A DNA stretch of 64,000 nucleotides. It comes from JAFNGF01 sp964567045. GTDB taxonomy: Bacteria > Planctomycetota > Phycisphaerae > Sedimentisphaerales > Anaerobacaceae. Location: contig CAZMLE010000002.1 of NCBI GenBank assembly GCA_964567045.1, positions 62,001 to 126,000 on the forward strand. The letters are read 5' to 3'. Below, piece by piece: positions 8,768 to 17,435 of the stretch; the first letter of the stretch is position 1; each line of letters begins with the position of its first letter. Made by a program: the position numbers and the translations under genes. Under the pieces are notes generated by a model, which made no database searches, was not told the DNA's origin, and was given only the letters and a program-made list of their open reading frames with translations.

Positions 8768-8975
8768 GTGCAACCAGCAGCAGGCAGGTTTTCTGACTTG
8801 CGTCTTACCGCGAGACTCCTTCCCACCCAGCACTAATTCTGAATACCGGGCAGTGGACAACCGTCTCTCGGATTTTCGGCTCGTACCGAATCAGACGCCC
8901 ACAGCGGCGCGACCGTCACGGCTTTTAACCGTGTTCCCTTTTAGCTATCCCAAAGCAAAACGCTTTAGGACCTGC
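8768..8975 (-). promoter_or_regulatory. cobalamin (B12) riboswitch
   Basis: Read on the minus strand, the region shows the ordered conserved blocks of the cobalamin aptamer: AAAAGGGAACACGG, then GCCGTGACGGTCGCGCCGCT, GTCCACTGCCCGG, GGGTGGGAAGGAG, and the B12 box AAGTCAGAAAACCTGCCTG near its 3' end (8778-8798). A rho-independent terminator follows about 95 bases downstream and the regulated gene starts at 8589. The known mechanism for this class is termination or occlusion when adenosyl- or methylcobalamin binds. A hypothetical ORF on the opposite strand through this region is a shadow. Confidence 0.92.
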
Positions 8976-9054
8976 AGCCGGACTATTCACTTTCCAAAGA
9001 ACGAAAATTCACTTTATCAGCCAAACCCGCAACAAACAAGCAAAAATAAAAATT

Positions 9055-9822
9055 CTAGTGCCTCAAATAAATAATTATGCCCGTAAGAATTAGAACCACC
9101 GCCGCGCACACACTTATAGCCGCGATAAACACCCACATAAACCGCTTGTTCTGCCTGGAGACAATGTATTTGAGGTATCTATCGCTGGCGGCAAAGGTTC
9201 TGCTCATCTGCATGATACTATCGGTCTGGCCAACAGTGCTCTGATTCAGCTTGTCCAGAGTTTCATTAAACTTGTTGAAACTTTCAGCCATCTGCACATC
9301 GATATCCGCTGCGGCGGCGAGCTGATGGTCAATATCGACCAGAGCATCGGTCTGCCTGGCGGTTTCGGCAGGAATTTTTCCCACCGCCTCTATAAACTGC
9401 TGGTCCTTGGCGGCGGCTGATTTTACCTGCTCCAGCAACTGCTCAATTATCCGCCTTTGATTTTCCAGCAATCCGGGAAAGCCCTCCAGCAACTGGGGAA
9501 ACTGCTCAATTCGGCGCATTAGCTCGTCCTGCTGGGCAACCTGGCGACTCAAATGCTCGTTGATGCTCTGCAGCTTCTCGATGAGCGTATCAAAACCAGC
9601 TTGTAGTTTTTCCAGCGTTTGGATTTTATCCGTTCGCTGGGCAGCTTTTACAACAATCTTATCGCCTTGCTCTGTCTGTTGTTGGCCAGCCGACTCTTCC
9701 GAGTCGCTATCCTGCGCGATGAACCCTTCGTCATCGACCTCAGGCGGCGGCTCCGTGACGGGCGAAATCTTGTGGGCCTTCAGCCAGTCGTTCGTTTTTG
9801 TCCAAATTTCCTTGATGGTCAT
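9055..9822 (-). CDS. coiled-coil protein with C-terminal membrane anchor
   Basis: A 255-residue protein, mostly long alpha-helical segments rich in Q, E and L (IVVKAAQRTDKIQTLEKL..., LSRQVAQQDELMRRIEQFP) that look like coiled coil. It ends in one membrane helix (FMWVFIAAISVCAAVVLILTGIIIYL) and a short tail. It resembles methyl-accepting-chemotaxis-like or tail-anchored structural proteins but has no recognised domain. The ATG at 9822 is chosen because a good promoter has its -10 box at 9860-9865, overlapping the upstream ATG at 9861, which therefore cannot be in the transcript. It is divergent from the FAH-family gene. The function is unknown. Confidence 0.7.
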   Translation of the reverse strand: MTIKEIWTKTNDWLKAHKISPVTEPPPEVDDEGFIAQDSDSEESAGQQQTEQGDKIVVKAAQRTDKIQTLEKLQAGFDTLIEKLQSINEHLSRQVAQQDELMRRIEQFPQLLEGFPGLLENQRRIIEQLLEQVKSAAAKDQQFIEAVGKIPAETARQTDALVDIDHQLAAAADIDVQMAESFNKFNETLDKLNQSTVGQTDSIMQMSRTFAASDRYLKYIVSRQNKRFMWVFIAAISVCAAVVLILTGIIIYLRH

Positions 9823-9859
9823 TCTGCCAGCCCTGAAAAACAGTCTACTTTCGGGGCAC

Positions 9860-9889
9860 ATTATAAAGCTTTCGCCGCTGCCATTTCAA
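9860..9889 (-). promoter_or_regulatory. sigma-70-type promoter of the coiled-coil gene
   Basis: On the minus strand TTGAAA (9884-9889) and TATAAT (9860-9865) are separated by 18 bases. Transcription would begin near 9853, about 30 bases before the ATG at 9822. This is one of the best consensus promoters in the window and it decides the start of the gene. Confidence 0.65.
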
Positions 9890-9945
9890 GGAATTTTTGC
9901 TACAATTGCCCCCAGCAATCGACAGATAGCGGTAAGGGCAGACAA

Positions 9946-10890
9946 ATGAAGTTAGTCACGTACGCCAGAGACAAATCAGTTTCCTGCGCAATACTGACCG
10001 ACGCAGGACTAATCGACGTACAAGCGGTCTGGGCAGGGTCAAATCCGCCTCGCAGCCTGAAAGAAATCCTAGAAATTGGCCCATCGTGCCTTAACAGGCT
10101 GGCGGAATTGGCCCGTTCGAGCGACATTTTGATGCCGCTGGACTCGGTCAAGCTGCTGGCGCCGATTCCCCGCCAGGGTAAAGTAATCGCACTTGCAGGA
10201 AACTACAGCGAGCACATAAAAGAGGCCGGGCTCTCGCTGGGCCTATCGGACTCACCCCGCAAAACTACTGTGCCCAGGCCGTTTCTTATGCCGGCGACAG
10301 TCATAATTGGGCCTGACCAGGAAATACCCTGGCCGGCCTACAGCGAGCAAATAGATTATGAGCTTGAGCTTGCGGTAATAATCGGCAAGAAAGCCAAGTG
10401 CATAAAGCCCGATGATGCGCTTGAATATGTGGCCGGCTACACTATCGCCAATGACGTCTCCGCTCGTAGCGTGACTTTTGCCAAAGGCCGGGCGAAGCGG
10501 CCCTGGGACGAATTTTACGATTGGCTGAACGGCAAATGGGCGGATGGTTTTCTGCCGATGGGGCCATATCTATTAACCGCAGATGAAATTGGCGACGTCC
10601 AGAATCTTGATATGGAACTTACCGTCAACGGCGAAATTCGCCAGAAGGCAAATACCTCGCAGATGATTTATCCGGTTGCTGATATTGTGTCGTTTTTAAG
10701 CCACATAATGACGCTCGAGCCGGGCGATGTAATAGCTACCGGCACACCGTCGGGCGTCGCGATGGCTACCGGCAGATTCCTCCAGCCCGGCGACACCATC
10801 GAATGCACCATCGAAAACCTCGGCACACTGACCAATACGCTCGGCCAAAGGCCGGAAAAATTCTACGAACCGCTGCAAAAGAGCCAATAG
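9946..10890 (+). CDS. fumarylacetoacetate hydrolase (FAH) family protein
   Basis: A 314-residue FAH-superfamily enzyme. Its core contains FLMPATVIIGP, the metal-binding acid cluster in QIDYELELAVIIGKKAK, ANDVSARSVTF, and VIATGTPSGVAMATGRFLQPGD. Enzymes of this fold hydrolyse or decarboxylate beta-diketo or 2-oxo acids (acylpyruvase, oxaloacetate decarboxylase, 2-keto-3-deoxy sugar acid hydrolase types). The exact substrate is not predictable. The ATG at 9946 has GGTAAGGGCA upstream and the N-terminal domain (MKLVTYARDK) fits the family start, so the longer in-frame extension is rejected. An extended -10 TGCTACAAT at 9898-9906 probably drives it, divergent from the coiled-coil gene. Confidence 0.88.
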   Translation: MKLVTYARDKSVSCAILTDAGLIDVQAVWAGSNPPRSLKEILEIGPSCLNRLAELARSSDILMPLDSVKLLAPIPRQGKVIALAGNYSEHIKEAGLSLGLSDSPRKTTVPRPFLMPATVIIGPDQEIPWPAYSEQIDYELELAVIIGKKAKCIKPDDALEYVAGYTIANDVSARSVTFAKGRAKRPWDEFYDWLNGKWADGFLPMGPYLLTADEIGDVQNLDMELTVNGEIRQKANTSQMIYPVADIVSFLSHIMTLEPGDVIATGTPSGVAMATGRFLQPGDTIECTIENLGTLTNTLGQRPEKFYEPLQKSQ

Positions 10891-10967
10891 CATACGGGGG
10901 ATATAAGCGGCTGTGATAAAATATAGCAAATCCAAATCTCAATTGAGTTGGTGGAAAGGGCAGGAAA

Positions 10968-12374
10968 ATGACAAGTAAACTAATTCCTATATTGGTAGCT
11001 ACTACAATTGCTTGTGCCGGTGCTGTCGCATCGGCTAACATTGCCGCCGGAAACATATCCGCGAGTGAGACCTCACCGGCAAATCGTGGCCGGATTTGCG
11101 GCACTGTGGTCAACACTGTCACGGGCGAAGCGCTGGCAGGGGCATACGTGGGAGTCGGCGACTTTGGCGACTCGGGCGGGTCCAACTACAGCAGACACCG
11201 TCAGCAAGGCCTCTTTGCCAAGGCTGAAACCGACCAGCAGGGCCGGTTCGAGCTTGACGGTCTTGCCTTTCGTGACCACCCATTGGTAGTCACCCATCCT
11301 GAATTTGTCCGGCACGATCAAATAGTTGCGCTTCAGGAAGGTATGCCCGAACCTGACATTCGGGTCGCTCTCAGACCGGCTGCAAAGATCAATGTCACGG
11401 TTGTAGATTCCGACGGCAATCCGTTGCAAGACCTCTGGCTCTTTCGCCTGGAATCGCTGGATGGACGCCGGTTCATCCCCCCTGGGCGAGACCCGCACCT
11501 GTCGGCATTTGCATCCAGTGTCTCGATTGAAAAACCCAAGCCGACGCCCGCCCAAAAATCGTTGCTGGGTACGACAGGCTTTTCTTTTATGCAACTGGAT
11601 AGCGGCGCATATTCAATTGATGTGATAAAGTTTGCGATAACCGACAAGTATACGCCCCCACCTGCCGGAATGGTAAGGCTGCCGCTGGACACCTGCAAGG
11701 TAACGTACTATGGCGGTCCGGCAAAAGTCCAAATAGAAGCTGGGCAGACAAAAGACCTACAGATCAACCCGGCAGACTATCAGACCAGCGTGGCAATCAG
11801 AATGCCGGACGATCCTGTTAAGAAACCACAGATACCACCTTTTGTGGTTATCAGCCGAAATGTGGGACTGCTCGCATGGAATGACGGCAAAGTGCACGGA
11901 CCCGAAGACCATCGGTTGGGGCGTTTAGAGAAAAACGCTCTGTACTGCAACGCTGTTTTGGATGGCGATGTTTTCAAGATTGCTAATCTGCCGCCGGGCA
12001 CTTATAGCGTCTTTGCCGGCCCTATTTACTTTATGAGTGCGACCAAAATAGAAGTTCTCTCTGGCCGTGAAGTGACAGTAGAGATGCCGGCGGCGCAGGT
12101 GACTGAGCAGGCCAAAGTCGGCCTCTGGACGTTTAACCGCAAGATAAAACCGCAAGAGCGAAACTACAATGTCACTGAGCTTTGCGAGCTACTGACCGCA
12201 AAGACCGATTCCAATCCCCGCATCGTTGCGGATCGGTCAATTGAGAATCAAAAGCTCGAACTTGCTGATGAAGAAACACCGATCTGGGACCTGATGGAAG
12301 CGATTTACCTTGATAGGGGCTGGAAACTGTACGAGCACGGCGAAAGAACGCTGCTCCTTCGCCCGGGCTCATAG
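10968..12374 (+). CDS. secreted protein with carboxypeptidase-regulatory-like domain
   Basis: A 468-residue exported protein. The signal peptide is ILVATTIACAGAVASA. Residues 40-135 form a carboxypeptidase regulatory-like beta-sandwich (RGRICGTVVNTVTGEALAGAYVGV...), a fold often used in surface proteins and TonB-linked systems. A second similar region follows (KINVTVVDSDGNPLQDLWL). The last 75 residues (NYNVTELCELLTAK...DRGWKLYEHGERTLLL) resemble an STN or secretin N0-type alpha/beta subdomain, which is a guess. Its leader contains CGGCTGTGATAAAATA at 10908-10923, almost the same motif as before the CocE gene. It appears monocistronic; function unknown. Confidence 0.65.
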   Translation: MTSKLIPILVATTIACAGAVASANIAAGNISASETSPANRGRICGTVVNTVTGEALAGAYVGVGDFGDSGGSNYSRHRQQGLFAKAETDQQGRFELDGLAFRDHPLVVTHPEFVRHDQIVALQEGMPEPDIRVALRPAAKINVTVVDSDGNPLQDLWLFRLESLDGRRFIPPGRDPHLSAFASSVSIEKPKPTPAQKSLLGTTGFSFMQLDSGAYSIDVIKFAITDKYTPPPAGMVRLPLDTCKVTYYGGPAKVQIEAGQTKDLQINPADYQTSVAIRMPDDPVKKPQIPPFVVISRNVGLLAWNDGKVHGPEDHRLGRLEKNALYCNAVLDGDVFKIANLPPGTYSVFAGPIYFMSATKIEVLSGREVTVEMPAAQVTEQAKVGLWTFNRKIKPQERNYNVTELCELLTAKTDSNPRIVADRSIENQKLELADEETPIWDLMEAIYLDRGWKLYEHGERTLLLRPGS

Positions 12375-12419
12375 GCCGACATCTACAATCAGCTCAGCTA
12401 TCTAAATTCCTCGACCGGA

Positions 12420-13031
12420 TTAGACCGCGCCTTTAGTTTTGTTTTTCTTCCTGGAAGTGTCGCGCGATTTATCCGCTGCTTTTTTTTCGCCCTTGACGGC
12501 TTTGCGATTGTATTGCAGCGTGCCCCGCGGCTCACCGGTAAGTTTGCCCGTTTCATCCACGCCGTAAACCTCGGTTTTCATCGTCCGAGCATCTACTTTT
12601 GAGTAAACGATGGCCATCTTCTGAGTTTGCCCGTCGGCTTTGGTCTGTTCAATTCTCACGCGGGCTTTATCGCCATCCACCTCCCACGTGCCTTGCCAGG
12701 TGCTACCTTTGTTATCCACTCCAATCTGGACCACCTCGTCTTTGCCGGGCGCGTAAAAGATCATGCCACGATGCTCGTAGTCGGGCCATTTAAGATTTAT
12801 AGTAACCAGGTGCTTATCGCACTGCCAATTGTAGATGACCTGAATCTTGTTCCCTTCGTCGGTCTGGGCCGCCCATTTGCCGATGATCCAATCGAAGCCG
12901 TACTCTTTGACAATGTCACCGAGGCTTTGCTGGCCTTTTGCCCCGGTAGCCAGTATCACAAGCACCACTGCCAGTACGGGCAAAATGTTTTTTAAACTCA
13001 TCACCACCGTTTCGGTCTTTGCCTGTTTCAT
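12420..13031 (-). CDS. secreted hypothetical protein, beta-barrel-like (DUF1579-like)
   Basis: A 203-residue protein with a signal peptide (ILPVLAVVLVILATGAKG). The mature part begins FDWIIGKWAAQTDEGNKIQV and alternates strands with tryptophans (STWQGTWEVDG), resembling small lipocalin-like or DUF1579-like barrels seen in soil bacteria and planctomycetes. The C terminus is lysine-rich (KGEKKAADKSRDTSRKKNKTK) and may be disordered. An AAGGAGA ribosome site precedes the ATG. It lies 92 bases downstream of atpC on the same strand, and a small hairpin at 13108-13124 separates them. The function is unknown. Confidence 0.7.
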   Translation of the reverse strand: MKQAKTETVVMSLKNILPVLAVVLVILATGAKGQQSLGDIVKEYGFDWIIGKWAAQTDEGNKIQVIYNWQCDKHLVTINLKWPDYEHRGMIFYAPGKDEVVQIGVDNKGSTWQGTWEVDGDKARVRIEQTKADGQTQKMAIVYSKVDARTMKTEVYGVDETGKLTGEPRGTLQYNRKAVKGEKKAADKSRDTSRKKNKTKGAV

Positions 13032-13107
13032 CGCGCGGATCTCCTTTTTCTGACTGAGATTCTAATCTTCACCTTAGCCACGCCGGCAAGGTTTTAGTTC
13101 GGGCATG

Positions 13108-13124
13108 ATACCATATAGTGGTAT
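13108..13124 (-). terminator. small inverted repeat at the end of the ATP synthase operon
   Basis: A perfect 6-base inverted repeat (ATACCA/TGGTAT, 5-base loop) touches the atpC stop codon. There is no T-run, so it may be an attenuator or mRNA-end stabiliser rather than a true terminator. Confidence 0.3.
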
Positions 13125-13573
13125 TATGCGGAAGGAAATGGACAATAGGATTGCAGGTGCTGCAGAAGGGCGAGCTTTTTGGATAGGTGCTGGTGCTGGT
13201 CTGGGTCGGCCAGGCCGGTCCGCCTGAGGCGGATCTTGATGCCGGCGATTATCTGCTCGATGCCTTCCGGTTTGAGCACTGCCGGGGAGACGACATCATA
13301 GGATATGACCTTCAATAGATTTGAGCAGACCACCACAAAGCCGCCATCAACCAGCAGCAGTACATCCTGCCCGCCGCCGGCGGGTTCGGTCTCGGAGGCC
13401 GCGTGCGCCACCCGCACGATTCCAAGGCCCAACTTGCAGAACATCGGCATGTGATTGTACCACACGCCAACCTGGCCGTCGTGAGCAGGGAAAACAACAG
13501 AGGTCGTCTTGCAGTCCAGCAGCTTGCCGGACGGTCCAATCACAACACAGTCAAATGAATTTTTCCCCGGCAA
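13124..13573 (-). CDS. atpC: ATP synthase F1 subunit epsilon
   Basis: A 149-residue epsilon subunit, the last gene of the atp operon. The N-terminal beta-sandwich is clear (VIGPSGKLLDCKTTSVVFPAHDGQVGVWYNHMPM...). The C-terminal helical part (KIRLRRTG...LSKKLALLQHLQ) is present but diverged. Epsilon connects the gamma rotor to the c-ring and can inhibit ATP hydrolysis. It starts 14 bases after the atpD stop. Confidence 0.88.
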   Translation of the reverse strand: MPGKNSFDCVVIGPSGKLLDCKTTSVVFPAHDGQVGVWYNHMPMFCKLGLGIVRVAHAASETEPAGGGQDVLLLVDGGFVVVCSNLLKVISYDVVSPAVLKPEGIEQIIAGIKIRLRRTGLADPDQHQHLSKKLALLQHLQSYCPFPSA

Positions 13574-13587
13574 AAATCACCTTTGCT

Positions 13588-15015
13588 TTATCTGGCCGTC
13601 AGCGTCGCAGCCTTATGAATGACATCGTCTATAGTGCCGACGTACATAAAGGCCTCTTCCGGCAGTTTGTCGCCTTTACCTTCGCAGATTTGCCGGCAGC
13701 TTTGGATTGTATCGGCAACGGGCACATATTTGCCCTCAAGGCCCGTAAACTGCTTTGTCACTAAGAAAGGCTGAGAGAAAAATCGCTCGAGCCTTCTGGC
13801 GCGGGCGACAACTGTCTGGTCTTCTTTGCTTAACTCATCCATGCCCAGGATTGCGATTATGTCCTGCAGGTCATTGTACCGCTGCAGACATTGTAGAACC
13901 ATCTCGGCAACACTGTAATGCTCCTGGCCTACGATGTTAGGGTCGAGTATTCGAGATGTGCTTTCAAGTGGGTCAACCGCAGGATAAATACCTTTTTGTG
14001 TGATGGAGCGTTTGAGCACGACAAAGGCATCCAGATGTGAAAACGTTGCTGCCGGAGCAGGGTCGGTCAAGTCATCCGCCGGCACATATATTGCCTGCAC
14101 GGAGGTGATTGAGCCGGCTCGTGTGGAGGCTATTCGCTCCTGCAATTCGCCCATCTCCGTGGCAAGAGTTGGTTGGTAGCCCACAGCAGATGGGATGCGC
14201 CCTAATAGAGCGGAGACCTCGGAGCCGGCCTGCGAAAACCGGAATATGTTGTCTATAAAAAGCAGGGTGTCGCCGATACCGATCTCGCAGAAATACTCCG
14301 CCTGGGTCATTGCGGCAAGAGCGACCCTAAATCGCGCGCCCGGCGGCTCGTTCATCTGTCCAAAAACCAGACACGTATGATCCAATACCGTATCCTGGCT
14401 GTCGCCGATATGTGTTCGCTGCATTTCCAGCCAGAGGTCGTTGCCTTCGCGTGTGCGTTCGCCCACGCCGGCAAAGACGGAATATCCGCCATGCTTTGTC
14501 GCGATTCTGGCGATAAGCTCCTGAATGATGACGGTCTTGCCGACGCCCGCGCCGCCGAATAGTCCCATCTTGCCGCCGCGAACGAACGGGCATAGCAGAT
14601 CGATCACTTTTATGCCGGTTTCAAACATTTCTGTCTTCACAGACAGGTCCACCAATCTTGGCGGCAAACGGTGAATCGGGTTTCGCGTTTCGGTTATTAT
14701 AGGGCCTTTTTCGTCAATGGGCTCACCGAGCAGGTTGAGGACTCTGCCCAGCGTTTGTTTTCCGACAGGCGCAGTAAGGGGCGAACCGATATCTATGACA
14801 TCCATTCCCCTGCGAAGGCCCAGAGTGCTGCCCAGGGCGATAGCTCTTACTCGACCCTCGCCGATGTGCTGTTCGATTTCGCCCCAAAGACTGGTTTTGC
14901 CGGTGCCGAATTCGCCCCGGACCTCGACAGCGTTATATAGAGCCGGCACGTGCTCGGGTGCAAACTTGGCGTCAAAAACGCTGCCCATTACCTGTATTAA
15001 TTTGCCTTTATTCAT
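13588..15015 (-). CDS. atpD: ATP synthase F1 subunit beta
   Basis: A 475-residue catalytic subunit. The P-loop is GGAGVGKTVIIQEL, the catalytic glutamate region is FAGVGERTREGNDLW, and the Walker B strand is DTLLFIDNIFRFSQAGSEVS. Length and motifs are normal. Its ATG overlaps the atpG stop codon by 4 bases, so translation is probably coupled. Together with alpha it forms the ATP-making hexamer on the cytoplasmic side of the membrane. Confidence 0.97.
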   Translation of the reverse strand: MNKGKLIQVMGSVFDAKFAPEHVPALYNAVEVRGEFGTGKTSLWGEIEQHIGEGRVRAIALGSTLGLRRGMDVIDIGSPLTAPVGKQTLGRVLNLLGEPIDEKGPIITETRNPIHRLPPRLVDLSVKTEMFETGIKVIDLLCPFVRGGKMGLFGGAGVGKTVIIQELIARIATKHGGYSVFAGVGERTREGNDLWLEMQRTHIGDSQDTVLDHTCLVFGQMNEPPGARFRVALAAMTQAEYFCEIGIGDTLLFIDNIFRFSQAGSEVSALLGRIPSAVGYQPTLATEMGELQERIASTRAGSITSVQAIYVPADDLTDPAPAATFSHLDAFVVLKRSITQKGIYPAVDPLESTSRILDPNIVGQEHYSVAEMVLQCLQRYNDLQDIIAILGMDELSKEDQTVVARARRLERFFSQPFLVTKQFTGLEGKYVPVADTIQSCRQICEGKGDKLPEEAFMYVGTIDDVIHKAATLTAR

Positions 15016-15905
15016 CTTAAAGCTCCGGTGCCGCTGATTATATCAAGCAGTTCGCTTGTTATCTGCGTCTGCCTTGCTTGGTTGTACTGGGCGGTCAGGT
15101 CCCTGATCATATCTTCTGCGTTCTTTGTGGCGTTCCGCATGGTTATCATGCGTGCCACGTGTTCCGAGAGCGCGGCCTGCAAGAAACAATCCTTTATCGT
15201 TGCGTGCATTATCATCCTTGCCAGACCTTCGATAATATCCTTCGGTGACGGTGACATATAGAAATCTTCAAAAACTTGCTCCCAGGGCCAGATGACTTTT
15301 GCCCGCGTAGTCAAATCGTCAATCAGCTCGGTCAGCGGCATAATGGTTCTGGTTTGTGCCCGCTGGTGGCCGGGCGAATGGAAAGCCATATACAGAACCC
15401 CAAAGTAATCGAGCTGCCCGGCGATGTAGCGGTCTATGAAATCATCAGCTATCTGGTGAATCTGTGCATCCGAAGGTATCTCATCGAGATTGCTGTACAG
15501 CTCGGTAGGCGCAAGGCCATGCGAGGACAGTATGTTGATCAATCTGCCGCCGGTCGCGTAGATATCCAATTTCCTGCCCGATGCCTTTGCCAGATTCAAA
15601 TGTGTCTCCAACATCTTGTAGATGGAACTGTTGTACAGCCCGCAAAGCCCGGCTCTCGAGCTGATGGCTAAAACCGCGGACCTGCCCGAGGAGTTCTCCC
15701 TCAGCAAGGGATGCTCCAGCGGTGTCTCGGAAGTAACCAGCAGATACCCCGCCTGCGCCAGGGCATCATGGTACTCCGCGACCGCCAGCCATTTGTTGTA
15801 GTAAGACTTGAACATGGCGGTTGAGACTATCTGCATCGTGCGGGTCAGCCTACAGATATTGCTGACCGCTTTACGGCGGCCAAGTATTTTGCGTGTCCCA
15901 ACCAT
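15012..15905 (-). CDS. atpG: ATP synthase F1 subunit gamma
   Basis: A 297-residue gamma subunit, the central rotor shaft. The N-terminal helix (KAVSNICRLTRTMQIVSTAMFKSYY) and C-terminal helix (MITMRNATKNAEDMIRDLTAQYNQARQTQITSELLDI) match the coiled-coil shaft of the family. The middle Rossmann-like part is diverged. It begins 16 bases after atpA and overlaps atpD by 4 bases. Confidence 0.94.
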   Translation of the reverse strand: MVGTRKILGRRKAVSNICRLTRTMQIVSTAMFKSYYNKWLAVAEYHDALAQAGYLLVTSETPLEHPLLRENSSGRSAVLAISSRAGLCGLYNSSIYKMLETHLNLAKASGRKLDIYATGGRLINILSSHGLAPTELYSNLDEIPSDAQIHQIADDFIDRYIAGQLDYFGVLYMAFHSPGHQRAQTRTIMPLTELIDDLTTRAKVIWPWEQVFEDFYMSPSPKDIIEGLARMIMHATIKDCFLQAALSEHVARMITMRNATKNAEDMIRDLTAQYNQARQTQITSELLDIISGTGALR

Positions 15906-15921
15906 CGTCCATAGCCGCTTT

Positions 15922-17430
15922 TTACTGGTTTGTCGCTTTGAATTGCTTTATCGCAGCGGCAATTTTCTCGGCAAGCTCATCACTGAAGGCCTTAGTCTTG
16001 TTTATTTCATCAACGTACTGCGGCTGCTCCTTTGCCAGATGCTGCAGAAATTTGGTCGCGAACTGGCCGACGACATTTACGGGTATGTCATCGAGCAGGC
16101 TGACCGAGCCTATATAAATGGTGACCACCTGCTCACCGACCGACATGGGCGAGAATTGCGGCTGCTTCAGCAGCTCTACCATCCGGCTGCCGCGGTCGAG
16201 CTGAGCCTGCGAGGCTGGGTCCAGCTCCGTGCCCAACCTGGCAAAGTTTTGCAGCTCACGAAATGCCGCGAGGTCAAGGCGCAGCTTTGCGGCCACTTTT
16301 TTCATGGCCGGAACCTGGGCGTTGGCGCCGACCCTGCTGACGCTTACTCCGACATCTATTGCCGGCCTTACGCCGGCGTGAAAAAGCTCCCGCAGCAAAT
16401 AAATCTGCCCATCGGTAATGGATATGACGTTTGTCGGTATATAGGCTGAGATTTGGCCTTCAAGGGTCTCGACAATGGGCAGCGCCGTCAGCGACCCGCC
16501 GCCGAGTTTATCCGAAAGTTTTGCACTTCGCTCAAGAAGACGGCTGTGCAGATAAAAGATGTCGCCGGGATAGGCCTCGCGTCCCGGCGGCCGCCGCAAC
16601 AACAGGCTCAACTGGCGGTAGGCAATGGCGTGCTTGCTAAGGTCATCATAAACGCACAACGTGTCACGATGCTTTTCATACATAAAGTATTCCGCCAACG
16701 CGCAACCGGCATACGGTGCAATATATTGCATCGCAGCGCTATCCGCAGCCGAGGCGGCGATGACGACCGTGTACGCCATAGCATCGTACTTTTTCAGGGT
16801 CTCGACAACCTCAGCAATTGCTGATGCTCTTTGCCCGATGCCCACGTAGGTGCAGATTACATCTTGGCCCTTCTGATTAATTATGGCGTCAAGGGCGATA
16901 GCCGTTTTGCCCGTCTTACGGTCGCCGATGATAAGCTCTCGCTGACCCCTGCCGATTGGGATCATCGAGTCTATGCTTTTTAAGCCCGTTTGCAGCGGCT
17001 GTTTGACCGGCTGGCGCTGGGCGATTCCGGGGGCCTCAGATTCGATAAACCGCCGGGCCGTAGTTTGCACGGGCGGGCCGCCATCTATAGGCTCACACAG
17101 CGGGTTGAGAACTCTACCCAGCAGCTCGTCACCAATGGCGACCGACATCAGCTTGCCGGTGGCCTGCACATCCGAGCCTTCTTTGACTTTCGTATAATCG
17201 CCGTAGATGACGGCGCCTACGGAGTCCTCTTCGAGGTTAAAAACCTCGCCGAAGACGTCATTCTCAAACTGGAGGACCTCGCCCACCATCGCATCATCGA
17301 GTCCGTAAATGCGCGCGATGCCGTCCGCCAGCTCTACCACCCGGCCGACCTTGGAGACGTCCAGCTTACTTTTGTACTGGCTGATCTCCTGCTTGAGAAT
17401 ACCGCTTATTTCGGTGAAATCGAATTTCAT
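15922..17430 (-). CDS. atpA: ATP synthase F1 subunit alpha
   Basis: A 502-residue non-catalytic nucleotide-binding subunit. The N-terminal crown domain begins KFDFTEISGILKQEI and the P-loop is GDRKTGKTAIALD. The region ERSAKLSDKLGGGSLTALPI with the arginine finger downstream (VGVSVSRVG) is intact. Length is normal. It starts 5 bases after the atpH stop. Confidence 0.96.
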   Translation of the reverse strand: MKFDFTEISGILKQEISQYKSKLDVSKVGRVVELADGIARIYGLDDAMVGEVLQFENDVFGEVFNLEEDSVGAVIYGDYTKVKEGSDVQATGKLMSVAIGDELLGRVLNPLCEPIDGGPPVQTTARRFIESEAPGIAQRQPVKQPLQTGLKSIDSMIPIGRGQRELIIGDRKTGKTAIALDAIINQKGQDVICTYVGIGQRASAIAEVVETLKKYDAMAYTVVIAASAADSAAMQYIAPYAGCALAEYFMYEKHRDTLCVYDDLSKHAIAYRQLSLLLRRPPGREAYPGDIFYLHSRLLERSAKLSDKLGGGSLTALPIVETLEGQISAYIPTNVISITDGQIYLLRELFHAGVRPAIDVGVSVSRVGANAQVPAMKKVAAKLRLDLAAFRELQNFARLGTELDPASQAQLDRGSRMVELLKQPQFSPMSVGEQVVTIYIGSVSLLDDIPVNVVGQFATKFLQHLAKEQPQYVDEINKTKAFSDELAEKIAAAIKQFKATNQ

Positions 17431-17435
17431 TGGCG

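Noticed and set aside
8766..9074. Plus-strand ORF across the B12 riboswitch
   Set aside because: It is antisense to a well-defined aptamer and has no recognisable protein features.
9619..9945. Long N-terminal extension of the FAH-family protein
   Set aside because: It is antisense to the coiled-coil gene, and the family start and ribosome site lie at 9946.
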